From Xanthomonas floridensis (GTDB lineage: Bacteria > Pseudomonadota > Gammaproteobacteria > Xanthomonadales > Xanthomonadaceae), in NCBI RefSeq assembly GCF_001642575.1, contig NZ_LXNG01000034.1:1-64000 (forward strand): a stretch of 64,000 bases of DNA. The letters run 5' to 3'. The notes below the pieces were generated by a model that did not search any database, was not told the origin of the DNA, and saw only the letters and a program-made list of their open reading frames with translations. Numbering within the stretch: the first letter of the stretch is position 1; every line of letters begins with the position of its first letter. A program made the position numbers and the translations under genes. This document shows, piece by piece, positions 1-8,800 of the stretch.

Positions 1-189
1 GTGCTTGATCAATCCCAGCAGGCGTTGGTCTTCCTTGGCGCGCTCACTGTCAGGCGAGCGTAACCAGGCGTAATAACCCGCCCGGTTGACGCGCAATACC
101 CGACACATCGCGCATACCCTGAATTCCCTGCGATGGTCTTGCATGAACGCGTACTTTGCCTTCACCCCTTGGCAAAGTACGCGGCGGCC
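1..189 (-). CDS. IS3-family transposase OrfB, N-terminal fragment (runs off the window)
   Basis: After the -1 slip the frame reads through AKYAFMQDHRREF and NRAGYYAWLRSPDSERAKED to position 1 with no stop. The YYAWLRSP segment is the typical N-terminal part of IS3 OrfB, upstream of the HTH_21 and rve (DDE) domains, which lie outside the window. Initiation on its own could occur at the ATG at 144, but in this family OrfB is normally made as the OrfAB fusion. The 3' truncation is due to the window and says nothing about the real gene. Confidence 0.8.
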
Positions 190-434
190 TTTTTTAGGAT
201 GTCGCGCTCCTCGGTCACGCGACGCAACTCTGCCTTCAGCCGCCGAACCTCGGCGCTCTGGTCCACCTCGGCGCGATGCACCACGCCAGGCTTGCCGAAC
301 TTGCGCAGCCAGGCGTACAGGCTGTGCGTCGTGACACCCAGTCGCTCGGCGACCTCTGCCACCTTGAACCCACGATCGGTCACTTGCCGGACCGCTTCGA
401 TCTTGAACTCATCCGTATACCGCTTGCTGCTCAT
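162..434 (-). CDS. IS3-family transposase OrfA (helix-turn-helix subunit)
   Basis: This roughly 90-residue protein begins MSSKRYTDEF and has the helix-turn-helix of IS3 OrfA proteins (EVAERLGVTTHSLYAW), followed by a leucine-zipper-like tail (LKAELRRVTEERDILKKAAA). OrfA binds the element ends and is fused to OrfB by programmed -1 frameshifting to give the active transposase. I chose the ATG at 434 because it gives the usual family N-terminus; an in-frame upstream ATG at 455 would add seven residues. The slippery heptamer A AAA AAG lies inside the last codons, at 189-195. Confidence 0.88.
   Translation of the reverse strand: MSSKRYTDEFKIEAVRQVTDRGFKVAEVAERLGVTTHSLYAWLRKFGKPGVVHRAEVDQSAEVRRLKAELRRVTEERDILKKAAAYFAKG
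189..195 (-). promoter_or_regulatory. Programmed -1 frameshift site of the IS3 element
   Basis: On the minus strand the heptamer A AAA AAG sits in the ILKKAA region of orfA. Slipping back one base after it leaves orfA and enters the open orfB frame, which then continues without a stop to the window edge. This position and sequence are classical for IS3-family OrfAB fusion. Confidence 0.8.
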
Positions 435-472
435 GGACACCTCCGAATCTGCCATTTTCCATGGCCTTGAGA

Positions 473-497
473 TGTCTAGGAAAGCCTGGGCGTATCA
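473..497 (-). repeat. Probable terminal inverted repeat of the IS3 element
   Basis: The stretch outside orfA begins TGATACGCCC on the minus strand and has the TGA start and C-rich profile of IS3-family ends. It marks the boundary between the element and flanking DNA. The partner repeat is not in the window, so the assignment is by position and resemblance only. Confidence 0.5.
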
Positions 498-561
498 GGA
501 TCGGACGTGGACTTGGTGAACACTGAGACTTGACTGCGATCGGCAGGAGCGCCAGCGCGCC

Positions 562-930
562 GCGCTATTGCCCGCGCGAAGACCGCAACATCGAGCCGTG
601 CGAGCGCATTCTCGTTCTCACTCACCGCCGTCGCTGCTAGGGCTTGGGGACGATCTATCTCAAGCTGCGACAGAAAGGACGCCTCATGAACCACAGGCGT
701 GTGGAGCGGTGGTACTACAAGCAGCAGCTGCACGCCCGACGCCGCAGCACGAGAAAGTACCGGTGGGCCAGCGTCAGCCGCTGCTGCGGCCAGCGCAGGC
801 CAACCAGGTGTGGTCGATGAACGTCGTGTTCGACCGCACCGCAGATGGTTGGGTGATCAAGTGTCCGGTGATCGTGGACGATGCAACCATGAAGCGCTCG
901 CCATCGACGTGGAGCTCGCACCGGACTCTA
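562..930 (+). pseudogene. Decayed IS3-family orfB relic
   Basis: The plus strand preserves transposase segments in three frames. The first is CPREDRNIEPCERILVLTHRRR, a stop TAG at 638-640, then GTIYLKLRQKGRLMNHRRVE, which is the HTH_21 region. After a frameshift near 770 comes NQVWSMNVVFDRTADGW and the IKCPVIVDDAT block of the rve core, and after a second shift near 885 HEALAIDVELA. The first catalytic aspartate (usually WSMD) has become asparagine. With a stop, two frameshifts and a lost active-site residue the gene is dead. It is on the opposite strand to the neighbouring IS, so it is a separate, older insertion. Confidence 0.75.
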
Positions 931-984
931 AACCCGACTGCTACTCAGAGCGCACGACGTCATCCAAGAATCTGCTGAGCCAGA

Positions 985-1842
985 TCAGCCGATGGCAACA
1001 TCCTTTAACCACTGCTCAACGCTGCGTGGTGTGCTGCCAAGCAATTGCTGGGCGCTGGTGGCGGGGTTGATGGTATTGGCAGGGGTTTGCCACAGGGCCT
1101 GGTAGAACCCGGCGACGGCCATGGCGGCGGGGCCGAGCAAGGGTTGCAGTTGCTCGCCGAAGGCGTTGGGTTGCACGGGCTGGAAATGAACATCGCGCTT
1201 GAAGTGTTTGGTCATTGCTGCGGCGAGGTCTGCGCCCAGCAGGCCCGGTAGCTGGCCGACGCCGACCACGCCGGTGATGGCCGGTCGATCGAACAGCTGC
1301 GCAGCGACGTCGGCGATGTCCAGGTGCGAGCTCCAGGACACCGGGAAATCTTCCCGGACCGGGTAACCGAGGACGCCATCGGCGTGCACGCCGCCGATGA
1401 CCATCGGCAGCAGCAGGTTTTCCAGATACAGACGCGGGGCGATGACGGCGCTGGAGACACCACTGCGCTGCACGCCATCGATCAGCAGGGCGATGGCCGA
1501 GTCGGGGGCGGCCTGCAGCGGGTTGCCCGGGTCGTCGACGATGCTGCCGCTGGTGGAAATCAGCACGCGCGCGGGTTTTGCGGCGGCAATGGCCTGGACG
1601 ATGTTGGTGGCATAGGCCACGCGCACCTCTTCGGGCGCCTGAGGCAGGTGCACGAAGACGCCACGCGCGCCGCGATAGGCGTCGGTCAACGACTGGACCG
1701 AGCCGTTGTCGATCTGCACCGAGGGGCCGGCGGCTGCGTCGGCGTTGCGTACTGCGGCCACGGCATGTTTGCCGGCCTGCAACAGCACGTTGAGCAGCGG
1801 GGCGCCTTGTGCGCCGGTGGCACCATGGATGATGTAGGTCAT
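985..1842 (-). CDS. NmrA-like NAD(P)-binding protein
   Basis: A 285-residue protein opens with a Rossmann nucleotide motif (IIHGATGAQGAPLL) and continues with the short-chain-reductase-like fold of NmrA proteins, including VLISTSGSIVDDPGN and PRLYLENLL. Members are NADP-sensing regulators or quinone/flavonoid-type reductases; the substrate here is unknown. I prefer the ATG at 1842, which has AGGAG seven bases upstream, over the ATG at 1848, which lies directly against that ribosome site. It is divergent from the GlxA-type regulator at 1962, and the pair probably shares control sequences in the 119 bp between them. Confidence 0.82.
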   Translation of the reverse strand: MTYIIHGATGAQGAPLLNVLLQAGKHAVAAVRNADAAAGPSVQIDNGSVQSLTDAYRGARGVFVHLPQAPEEVRVAYATNIVQAIAAAKPARVLISTSGSIVDDPGNPLQAAPDSAIALLIDGVQRSGVSSAVIAPRLYLENLLLPMVIGGVHADGVLGYPVREDFPVSWSSHLDIADVAAQLFDRPAITGVVGVGQLPGLLGADLAAAMTKHFKRDVHFQPVQPNAFGEQLQPLLGPAAMAVAGFYQALWQTPANTINPATSAQQLLGSTPRSVEQWLKDVAIG

Positions 1843-1961
1843 TGGCATACTCCTGTGGAGGTGAGAGGGAAGCTGAGGCGCGGGAGCATGGATGGCGTGC
1901 TTCGGTTACTTCAACTGCACTAATGGCATGTCGCTGAATGCAAACCGGCGTGGAGAACGAG

Positions 1962-2948
1962 ATGACGGCCAGACGGGGGATCGAGGTGGGCGTGGTGCTG
2001 TATGCCGATGCGCAGCAGGCGGCGGTGCTTGGCCTGACCGATCTGTTCGCGGTGGCCAACCGGCTCGCGGACGCTAGCGGTATAGCGGAGGGCACGGTGA
2101 TCCGGGTCACGCATTGGCAGCAGGCAATGCCCACCGCTATGCCGTCGCGTGTGTTCGAGAGCGATACGCACGCCGATGCGCGCCTGTATGCCTTGATCCT
2201 GCCGCCAAGCCTGGGCGATGCGCCGGAGCAGGAGCGCAACGCCAGCCTGATCGACTGGTTGCGCATACGGCATGCACAGGGCGCGATGCTGTGCTCGGTC
2301 TGCGCGGGGGCGTTTCTGCTGGCTGGCACCGGTGTCATGGACGGACGTCGCATGACCACCCACTGGCTGCATGCAGCGGCGCTGCAGCAGCGCTTTCCGG
2401 CGATCCAGGTGGATTCGGACGAGATGCTGATCGACGCCGGCGATGTCATGTCCGCCGGTGGCGTGATGTCGTGGACCGACCTGGGTCTGCGGTTGGTGGA
2501 CCGCCTGCTGGGGCCGGCGGTCATGCTGGAAACCGCTCGGGTGCTGCTGGTCGACCCGCCGGGCCGCCAGCAGCGCTACTACAGCGTGTTTTCGCCGCGT
2601 TTGACGCATGGCGATGCGGCCATCCTGCGGGTACAGCACTGGCTGCAGGAGACCGGTGCGCAGGAGGTGGCGCTGCGCAGTCTGGCGGCACAGGCGGGGT
2701 TGGAAGCACGCACCTTTTTGCGTCGCTTCCAGAAGGCCACCGGCATGACCAGCACCGAGTATGGCCAGCGGCTTCGTGTGGGCCGGGCGCGTACGCTGCT
2801 GGAAGCCACTGCCATGACCATCGACGCGATTGCCTGGGAGGTCGGCTACCAGGATGCGGCGGCATTCCGTAAGGTGTTCAAACGCATTCTTGGGCTGTCG
2901 CCCAGCGACTATCGGCAGCGCTTTGCGGGTGCAAGCGCTACCGGGTGA
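1962..2948 (+). CDS. GlxA-family transcriptional regulator (DJ-1/PfpI plus AraC HTH)
   Basis: The N-terminal two thirds is a DJ-1/PfpI (class I glutamine amidotransferase-like) domain with the nucleophile-elbow region LCSVCAGAFLLAGTG. The C-terminal third is an AraC-type double helix-turn-helix (SLAAQAGLEARTFLRRF and IAWEVGYQDAAAFRKVF). Such proteins sense small molecules and activate adjacent catabolic or detoxification genes. GGAG at 1952-1955 precedes ATG 1962 at good spacing, so I chose this start over the upstream ATG at 1938. Likely targets are the divergent NmrA-like gene and the isochorismatase-like gene downstream. Confidence 0.88.
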   Translation: MTARRGIEVGVVLYADAQQAAVLGLTDLFAVANRLADASGIAEGTVIRVTHWQQAMPTAMPSRVFESDTHADARLYALILPPSLGDAPEQERNASLIDWLRIRHAQGAMLCSVCAGAFLLAGTGVMDGRRMTTHWLHAAALQQRFPAIQVDSDEMLIDAGDVMSAGGVMSWTDLGLRLVDRLLGPAVMLETARVLLVDPPGRQQRYYSVFSPRLTHGDAAILRVQHWLQETGAQEVALRSLAAQAGLEARTFLRRFQKATGMTSTEYGQRLRVGRARTLLEATAMTIDAIAWEVGYQDAAAFRKVFKRILGLSPSDYRQRFAGASATG

Positions 2949-3102
2949 GCTGAACTCACCGGTCACCTGCGTCTACGGAACGCCTCCGACACGCCCAGTG
3001 GCGGTGGAATGTCGCTACAGCACCGGTGATGTCGGCGGCGCCACTCGTCGTGACGACAGCGCCGGCGCATGCTGATGCATGGCATTCAACGCGAGAAGCA
3101 GC

Positions 3103-3648
3103 ATGGCCAAGGCAGTCATCGTCATCGATCTGCAGAACGATTATTTCCCCGGCGGGAAACTGCCGTTGACCGGCATCGAGCCGGCCGTAGCCAATGCGTT
3201 GGCGGTGATCGCCAATGCGCGCGACACCGGCGTTGCGGTAATGCATGTGCGTCATGAGGCGGCTGCGGATGCCCCGTTCTTTGTGGCCGGCTCGCAAGGC
3301 GCGCAGATCCATGCTGCGGTTGCGCCACAGCAGGGCGAAGTGGTCATCGTCAAACAGCACGTCAACGCCTTTCGCGAAACGCCGCTTGCGCAGCAGCTGC
3401 AGCAACACGGTGTCACGGACGTGACGATTGTCGGCGCGATGAGCCACATGTGCGTGGATGCCTGCGTGCGCGCTGCCGCCGACCTGGGCTATACGGTGAC
3501 GGTGCTGCACGACGCCTGCGCCACGATGGACCTGGAGTTCGAAGGCAGCAAGGTGCCGGCGGCCCACGTGCACGCGACGATGATGGCGGCGTTTCAGTTC
3601 GGCTATGCGACGGTGCGATCGACACAGGCGTATCTGCAGGGCCAGTGA
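3103..3648 (+). CDS. Isochorismatase-family cysteine hydrolase
   Basis: This 181-residue protein has the family triad in place: D9 in VIVIDLQNDYF, K84 in VIVKQHVNAF and C117 in MSHMCVDACVRAA, the latter preceded by the usual non-proline cis-peptide region. Family members hydrolyse nicotinamide, isochorismate, ureidoacrylate or similar compounds. Length and motifs resemble the soluble single-domain group, and the true substrate cannot be read from sequence. The ATG at 3103 follows GAGAAG and gives the standard N-terminus; the ATG at 3079 would add eight residues without homology. It follows the GlxA-type regulator in the same direction. Confidence 0.88.
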   Translation: MAKAVIVIDLQNDYFPGGKLPLTGIEPAVANALAVIANARDTGVAVMHVRHEAAADAPFFVAGSQGAQIHAAVAPQQGEVVIVKQHVNAFRETPLAQQLQQHGVTDVTIVGAMSHMCVDACVRAAADLGYTVTVLHDACATMDLEFEGSKVPAAHVHATMMAAFQFGYATVRSTQAYLQGQ

Positions 3649-3824
3649 GACAGCGGCGCGTATGCGGCGCCCAGTGACAATGGCGCGGGCCGATTGCGCG
3701 CAGTAAGCAGTTGGGCCGGATGCGGTGCGCGGTGCATGCAGCGCGCTGCAGCGCACGGCCCCGGGTGTCAGGCTGCGACGAAGGGTCGCAGGTGGCGCCG
3801 CGTTTTTTCATTACACTTTGCCGT

Positions 3825-4283
3825 GTGCGCTTACCTTCCTCGCCCTTGTTCAGCATGATGCAGCGCCTGGCTTGCCTGGCCGTGCTGCTGTTGCTGGCCG
3901 CGCCGCTGGTGAGTCGCACGCTCGGGAACGACGCTGGCGTTCTGGACGGGCCGCTATGTCATAGCCAGCCCTGGCAAGCTGGCCAGGCGCTGAATGCATT
4001 GGTTGGCAAGGCACGCGACGCGCAGCGCTCGGCAGACGCGCTGACCGCTCCAGCCGGGCGATGGTTGGGCGACAGGCAGGATCAGCGGCATGCCGCCGGT
4101 GGTCATGCGTTCGTCTGCGATTACTGCCTGCTCGCCGCACGGCTGCTGCCCTGGCTGCTGATGGCCTGCCTGCTATGGACGCTGAGTCGGGGCCGGCTTG
4201 CGGTCTCGCGTCGTACCGCTGCGTCTCCCCTCGCGGCACGCTGGTGGGCACACGCGCCACGCGGTCCACCGCGATCGGCCTGA
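3825..4283 (+). CDS. DUF2946 family protein, copper-locus type
   Basis: A 152-residue protein has an N-terminal hydrophobic segment, a middle variable region, a CDYCLLAARLLPWLL motif and the C-terminal signature AHAPRGPP. The same layout occurs in the second DUF2946 gene at 8998-9411, which supports the GTG start at 3825 (MRLPSSPLFSMMQRL in the product); the ATG at 3855 is an alternative. DUF2946 proteins are commonly encoded beside copper receptors, SCO proteins and PCu(A)C chaperones, as here. The paired cysteines next to a membrane helix suggest metal handling at the inner membrane, which is an inference. Confidence 0.7.
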   Translation: MRLPSSPLFSMMQRLACLAVLLLLAAPLVSRTLGNDAGVLDGPLCHSQPWQAGQALNALVGKARDAQRSADALTAPAGRWLGDRQDQRHAAGGHAFVCDYCLLAARLLPWLLMACLLWTLSRGRLAVSRRTAASPLAARWWAHAPRGPPRSA

Positions 4284-4346
4284 AACATCGTGTATGGAGC
4301 CGCACCCGTCAGCGGGTGTGACCTTGGATGTTCTGGAGCGTGTTAG

Positions 4347-4562
4347 ATGACGTACTTTGCCTTGCCGCCCCGCGCGGCTGCGACGCCTTGCCTTGCCCTT
4401 TTGACGCTGGTGCCGACACTGGCGCTGATGACCCCCACGCAGATGCGCAGGCTCGCCGCGGGCGAACCGCAACACCGGTATCGAGCCGCTTCGAGCGATG
4501 ACGCATCGCACCTGGACAGCTGCGATCAGGCCGTTGGCGTACAACTGCAGGATCAGCGGTGA
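4347..4562 (+). CDS. Small hypothetical secreted or membrane protein in the copper operon
   Basis: A 71-residue frame begins at an ATG with GGAG about eight bases upstream and lies between the DUF2946 and SCO genes. It has a hydrophobic stretch (CLALLTLVPTLALM) that could be a signal or anchor, and a polar C-terminus with a single cysteine. I recognise no family. Its stop overlaps an alternative GTG start of the SCO gene. The position in the operon is the main support, so it may be spurious. Confidence 0.35.
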   Translation: MTYFALPPRAAATPCLALLTLVPTLALMTPTQMRRLAAGEPQHRYRAASSDDASHLDSCDQAVGVQLQDQR

Positions 4563-4606
4563 ACGGCATACGCAAGGCCGCTTCGCGCGGAAGGGTGGGA
4601 ATCAGC

Positions 4607-5209
4607 ATGCAAACGCTGCGAGCTGTATGGAAGCGACGACTGTTGCAGGCGATGCTGGGGTGCCTGGTCTGCATCCTGGCCGGGTGTGGGCAACGGGGCA
4701 GCGGGTTCGCTCCCGATGGTGCAGACCTCAGCCCGATGGCGCGCGGAATGGATTTTTATCTCTACGACACCGAAGGCGCGCCGCGGCCGTTACGCAGTTT
4801 CCGTGGCAAGGCCCTGGTGCTGTTCTTCGGTTTCACCCATTGTCCGGATGTGTGCCCGACAACGCTGGCGCGTGCGGCGCAGGTCAAGCGCAAGCTGGGT
4901 GCGGATGCAGCCAAGGTGCAGTTCGCGTTCGCGACGCTGGACCCGCAACGCGATACACCCAACGTGCTCCGGACCTACGTAAAGGCATTCGACCCGGACT
5001 TTATCGGCTTGACCGGTAGCGAAGGAGATATCCGGGTGGCAGCGGGAAATTTAAAGGTGAGCTATGCGAAGGTGCCGATGGGGCCGACCTACACCATCGA
5101 TCACTCCACGCGCAGTTTTCTCTTCGATCGCGATGGACAGCTGCGCGTGGGCCTGGCACACGAGCAGACGGTGGACTCGGTTGTGCACGATATCCGGCAA
5201 GTGCTCTAA
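4607..5209 (+). CDS. SCO1/SenC family copper-binding lipoprotein
   Basis: A 200-residue precursor has a lipoprotein signal ending in ILAGC (lipidated C27) and a thioredoxin-like domain. The copper ligands of SCO proteins are present: C79 and C83 in HCPDVCP and H166 in YTIDHST. SCO proteins carry Cu or act as thiol-disulfide reductases during assembly of the CuA centre of cytochrome c oxidase and in copper/redox defence. I chose ATG 4607 because it gives a clean signal peptide; a GTG at 4559 would put 16 charged residues in front of it. It lies in a run with DUF2946 and PCu(A)C, consistent with periplasmic copper delivery. Confidence 0.9.
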   Translation: MQTLRAVWKRRLLQAMLGCLVCILAGCGQRGSGFAPDGADLSPMARGMDFYLYDTEGAPRPLRSFRGKALVLFFGFTHCPDVCPTTLARAAQVKRKLGADAAKVQFAFATLDPQRDTPNVLRTYVKAFDPDFIGLTGSEGDIRVAAGNLKVSYAKVPMGPTYTIDHSTRSFLFDRDGQLRVGLAHEQTVDSVVHDIRQVL

Positions 5210-5308
5210 CTGACGCAAGAGCGCGCTGCCGGCTTCCCGATGATCAACGTCGATGACCGCTATGCACGGCGCCGTGGCGCCCGCACGGCTCGACCCAAGG
5301 AGAACGAA

Positions 5309-5854
5309 ATGAAATTGCATCTGCTGCTGGTGAGTGTGTTGTCTGCCTTGTCGATGGTGGCTTGCGAGCGCGCGCCTGCGCCTGAGGCCAACCCGGCGCC
5401 GGCTGCCCCGGCCTCTGCTGCGACCGCGGCGCCGGCTGCTGCCCCTGTGGTGGTGGCGAGCGGGGCGTGGTCGCGCGCAACCCCGCCGGGCGCACCGGTG
5501 GCGGGCGGCTACCTCACCTTGCGGAATCAGGCGGCAACGCCGGATCGTCTGGTGGCGGTGGAATCGCCGGCCAGTGCACAGGTGGAAATCCATGAGATGA
5601 CGATGGATGCGGGCGTGATGAAGATGCGCCATCTCGAGCAGGGGCTGGTCTTGCCGCCGGGCAAGGACGTGGTGCTGGGTAATGGCGGCACGCATTTGAT
5701 GTTCATCGCGCCGCACGCGCCATTCGAACAAGGCAAGCCGGTGGTGGCCACGCTGGTGTTCGAGCATGCGCCGCGCGTCGAGGTGCATTTCGACGTTCGT
5801 CCGCTGGGCGCATCGGCGCCTGATGCCGAATCGCATGACCAGCATATGCACTAA
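5309..5854 (+). CDS. PCu(A)C-type periplasmic copper chaperone, lipoprotein
   Basis: This 181-residue precursor has a lipoprotein-like signal with C19, an Ala/Pro-rich linker and a PCu(A)C domain. The copper-binding pattern is visible: H and M in IHEMTMDAGVMKM, and the downstream HLMF about 40 residues later. These proteins bind Cu(I) and pass it to cytochrome oxidase, often via SCO. AAGGAG precedes ATG 5309. The C-terminus is rich in His (DQHMH), possibly extra metal ligands. It directly follows the SCO gene, and the two are known to work together. Confidence 0.9.
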   Translation: MKLHLLLVSVLSALSMVACERAPAPEANPAPAAPASAATAAPAAAPVVVASGAWSRATPPGAPVAGGYLTLRNQAATPDRLVAVESPASAQVEIHEMTMDAGVMKMRHLEQGLVLPPGKDVVLGNGGTHLMFIAPHAPFEQGKPVVATLVFEHAPRVEVHFDVRPLGASAPDAESHDQHMH

Positions 5855-6081
5855 GCGTGGCTAACCAAACGTAGCGAGCAGTCGTCGGGTGGGGGTGGGC
5901 GGCGCGGAGGAACCGCAGTGTACGCCTGGGACATGCCGCACCGAGCACCGCCCGCGCCCGCCTGGCGGGGAGCGCAGTGGTTCTTTTGGCGGCTCTGAAC
6001 CGCGTCAGTGGCACACCAATGCGCCAGTACCACCACGTGCGATGCCGCCACCGGCGGCTCACGATCAGGATCAGGTAACCA

Positions 6082-6480
6082 ATGGAAACATCAAAAACTC
6101 CGTGTTGTGGTGTGGCGCGGTTTTTCCAGCTGCTGGAGGGGCCATGGGCGTCGCTGATCGTGCGCGAGCTGCTTGCGGGGCCGCGCCGATTCACTGAACT
6201 CAGGCAGGCCTTGCAGGGCATCAGTGCACATACATTGACCAGCCGCCTGCGACAGTTCGAGGCATCCGGTCTGGTGGTACGCACCGCCTATGCGCAGACG
6301 CCGCCGCGCGTGGTCTACGAACTCACGCCATTGGGCGAAGGGCTACGCAGCGTCTTCGATGCACTGCGCGAATGGGGCGAGTCGGTACCGGTGGAGGCCG
6401 TCGCGGTAACGCAACCCAAGGATGGCGTGGCAATGAGCATGCGGGAGATTGCGGCTGGCTGCCCGCTCGCCAAGCCCTGA
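6082..6480 (+). CDS. HxlR-family winged-helix transcriptional regulator
   Basis: A 132-residue protein with the HxlR signature: a cysteine near the N-terminus (TPCCG), then FFQLLEGPWASLIVRELLAGPRRFTEL, the recognition helix region ISAHTLTSRLRQFEASGLV, and the wing YELTPLGEGL. HxlR proteins often respond to electrophiles or thiol stress. It sits between the copper-chaperone genes and the convergent TonB receptor, so it may regulate either, but no operator was identified. Confidence 0.88.
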   Translation: METSKTPCCGVARFFQLLEGPWASLIVRELLAGPRRFTELRQALQGISAHTLTSRLRQFEASGLVVRTAYAQTPPRVVYELTPLGEGLRSVFDALREWGESVPVEAVAVTQPKDGVAMSMREIAAGCPLAKP

Positions 6481-6658
6481 GTCGGCGTTGGCATCAAACG
6501 CCACGGAGCTGTCTGCGGGTGCGGGCAGTGCCGTGGCGCTATTGCGGCGGTTGATCACTCAAAAGCTGCAACACCTGAAGCAGTGAGCGATGCGCCCCAT
6601 CGATCGCTAGCCGCAGCGTGTTGCTGGAACGCAGCCACACGCTACGGCGACAGGTTGC

Positions 6659-8800
6659 TTAGAAACGATGGTTCACGGTGAGCTCCATGCGTCGATCCGG
6701 GCCGTACAGCCACTGCGTTTCGGTGTAGTACGCGGTGGTGAAGTACGCCTTGTCGAACAGGTTATAGATGCGTGCCGTCAGTGCCGTGTCCTGACCCACC
6801 TGCCAGCGTAGCGATGCATCGATGGTGGTGTAGCCGGGCAGTGCCAGCGCGTTGGCGGTATCGGCGTAGCGCTTGCCCACATAACGCAGGCCCGCGGCGG
6901 CTGTCCAATCGGGCTGAAAGTTCCAGCTGAGCCATGCATTGGCGAGCCTTGCGGCCACATTGGGCGGGACCTTGCCTGCCCGCGAGATGGCAATCGCAGG
7001 AGTACCGGTGGCCTCGGTGAAGTCGTCGTAGCGGGCACGTAACGCGGTTGCGTTGAGATCCAGTTGCCAGCCGTTGTGCGTGGCGAGCGAGAGCGCCGCC
7101 TCGATGCCTCGCGTGCTTTGTGCACCGACCTGCACGCGCAGATCGGGGTCGACGGCGTCGCGGGTGAGCAAGTCGGATTTGCGGATGTGATACGCGGCCA
7201 GCGTCCATTCGCCGCGTCCTTGCGCAAATGCCTGTTTGAGCCCCACCTCGGTTTGTCTGCCTTGCGACATCGCAAAGCGGCTGTTGGCCGGGCTGAGCAT
7301 CAGCAAGCCGCCGACCGGGTCTGCGGCGCGCGCGTATTGCGCGTAGAGCGCCAAGCCGGGCTGAAGGTAGTAGACCGTGCCGATACGCCAGCCAGCGTTG
7401 TAAAACCTGGTGCTGAAGGCCTGCGTGCCGACGACAAGGTTCTGCCGATCGAGCGTGGTGTGGTCATAGCGCATCCCGCCGATCACCGACCAAGCCGTGC
7501 TCAGTGCGAGCCGGTTTTCCAGGAATAACGCGTACTGCCTGGCACTGTTGCGATACCGCGGAATGGTGGGAATGTCGCTGCTGAAACGCCCGGGCACCGG
7601 TGCGTACGGGTCCACCGGGCCGGCGCTGCCGACATAAGTGTTGTTGGTGTGCTGAAAGCGGCTGTCATTGGCATCGACACCGAACGAGAACGTGTTGTCG
7701 AACCCTCCCACGCGTCCTCGCACGACGCCATTGGCGGTAATCCCGGTCTGTTGTTGGTCGTGACCGATGGCCGTGTTGTCGGAGCGGTCGATCAACCGCG
7801 TGGCGGTGTCGTAAAGATAGGCTTCGGCGTTGCGCCAGTCGCGCTGGCTGTCGATGTGGTACAGGCGCATGGTGAGCGTGAGTGCGGAGGTGGGCGTCCA
7901 CACCGTATCCAGCTGGGTCCACTGGTCGCGGAAGCGGATGACACCATCGCCGATGTTGTAATTCTTGTGGCGCAGCGCGGGTAGCTGGCGTCCATCCACC
8001 AGCGGCGTACCGAAGTAGCGCATCGGCGTTTGATAACCATAGGCGTAACGCAAGGTGGTGTGCAAGGTAGGGGCGATCTGCCAGCGTAGTGCGCCGGAAA
8101 AAGTGGCATCTGCGGCGCGGCCTCGGTCGACCCAACCGCCGGTGGCATTGCCGCTGACATCCATGCGGTAGGACAGTGTGTCGGTCAGGCCGCCACCGCT
8201 GCCGAAGGCCAGGCGTGCGGTGTCCTGGGTCCCGAGAGTGGCCTGGATGTCGTTTTGAATGGCACCGGTGCTCGGCGTTTTCGGAATGATGTTGACGACG
8301 CCGCCAATGGCGCCATCGCCATAGATCACCGAGGCCGGGCCACGCAGGACTTCGATGCGTTCGATGGACCAAGTGTCGAATGGAAAGGTGACGCCCACGC
8401 CGCCGTACTGGCGCAGGCCGTCATAGAGACGCATGACCGATGCGCTGTCGGTAAAGCCGCGGGTGGAGAGCGCGCTCAGCCCGTTGCCTGGATGCGCCAT
8501 GGCACTGATGGCGCCGGCACGGGTAATGGCGTCGGTGACGTTGCTGTCGCCGCGTGCCTCAAGTTGATCGCGAGTGATGACATCCAGGCTGGCCGGTGTC
8601 TGGAACGGGCTCAGCCCCAGCGAGGTTCCAGTGGATGCAGGTGTGTCGCGTATGGCTTGGTTCTGGCTGACGAAGATGGTGGACAGCGTGTTGGGCGTGT
8701 CCTGTGCGATTGCAGAGAACGCAGTGCAGAGCAGTGGCGCGGCCAGGGCGCTGCGCAGCGCCATGGAAAGGCGGTGTGGGTGGGGCAGGTCGGTGTGCAT
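6659..8800 (-). CDS. TonB-dependent outer-membrane receptor, probably metal uptake
   Basis: A 713-residue receptor starts with a signal peptide, a TonB-box-like LSTIFVSQ and a plug domain (PASLDVITRDQLEARGDSNV, IERIEVLRGPASVIYGDGAIGG), followed by a 22-strand-type barrel that ends with the aromatic terminus MELTVNHRF. The plug and barrel look like siderophore-type receptors. Its neighbours (DUF2946, SCO, PCu(A)C) instead point to copper or a metal chelate as ligand. I chose the ATG at 8800; an ATG at 8764 would also give a signal peptide. The 197 bp between it and the upstream DUF2946 gene contains no recognisable cobalamin riboswitch box. Confidence 0.85.
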   Translation of the reverse strand: MHTDLPHPHRLSMALRSALAAPLLCTAFSAIAQDTPNTLSTIFVSQNQAIRDTPASTGTSLGLSPFQTPASLDVITRDQLEARGDSNVTDAITRAGAISAMAHPGNGLSALSTRGFTDSASVMRLYDGLRQYGGVGVTFPFDTWSIERIEVLRGPASVIYGDGAIGGVVNIIPKTPSTGAIQNDIQATLGTQDTARLAFGSGGGLTDTLSYRMDVSGNATGGWVDRGRAADATFSGALRWQIAPTLHTTLRYAYGYQTPMRYFGTPLVDGRQLPALRHKNYNIGDGVIRFRDQWTQLDTVWTPTSALTLTMRLYHIDSQRDWRNAEAYLYDTATRLIDRSDNTAIGHDQQQTGITANGVVRGRVGGFDNTFSFGVDANDSRFQHTNNTYVGSAGPVDPYAPVPGRFSSDIPTIPRYRNSARQYALFLENRLALSTAWSVIGGMRYDHTTLDRQNLVVGTQAFSTRFYNAGWRIGTVYYLQPGLALYAQYARAADPVGGLLMLSPANSRFAMSQGRQTEVGLKQAFAQGRGEWTLAAYHIRKSDLLTRDAVDPDLRVQVGAQSTRGIEAALSLATHNGWQLDLNATALRARYDDFTEATGTPAIAISRAGKVPPNVAARLANAWLSWNFQPDWTAAAGLRYVGKRYADTANALALPGYTTIDASLRWQVGQDTALTARIYNLFDKAYFTTAYYTETQWLYGPDRRMELTVNHRF

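Larger units (their letters stand above)
1..497 (-). mobile_element. IS3-family insertion sequence, 5' part, cut by window edge
   Basis: The minus strand carries the start of an IS3-family element: orfA, a slippery A7-type frameshift heptamer and the N-terminal part of orfB, which runs off position 1. The probable terminal inverted repeat lies at 473-497 and reads TGATACGCCC at its outer end on the minus strand. The other end, the direct target repeats and the catalytic DDE part of orfB are outside the window, so intactness cannot be judged. The orfA and orfB segments that are visible have no stop or frameshift damage. Confidence 0.85.

Noticed and set aside
1016-2524. Long minus-strand open frame of 502 codons
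   Set aside because: It overlaps the NmrA-like and GlxA genes in other frames, is rich in Arg/Pro/Ser and has no family resemblance; a GC-rich shadow.
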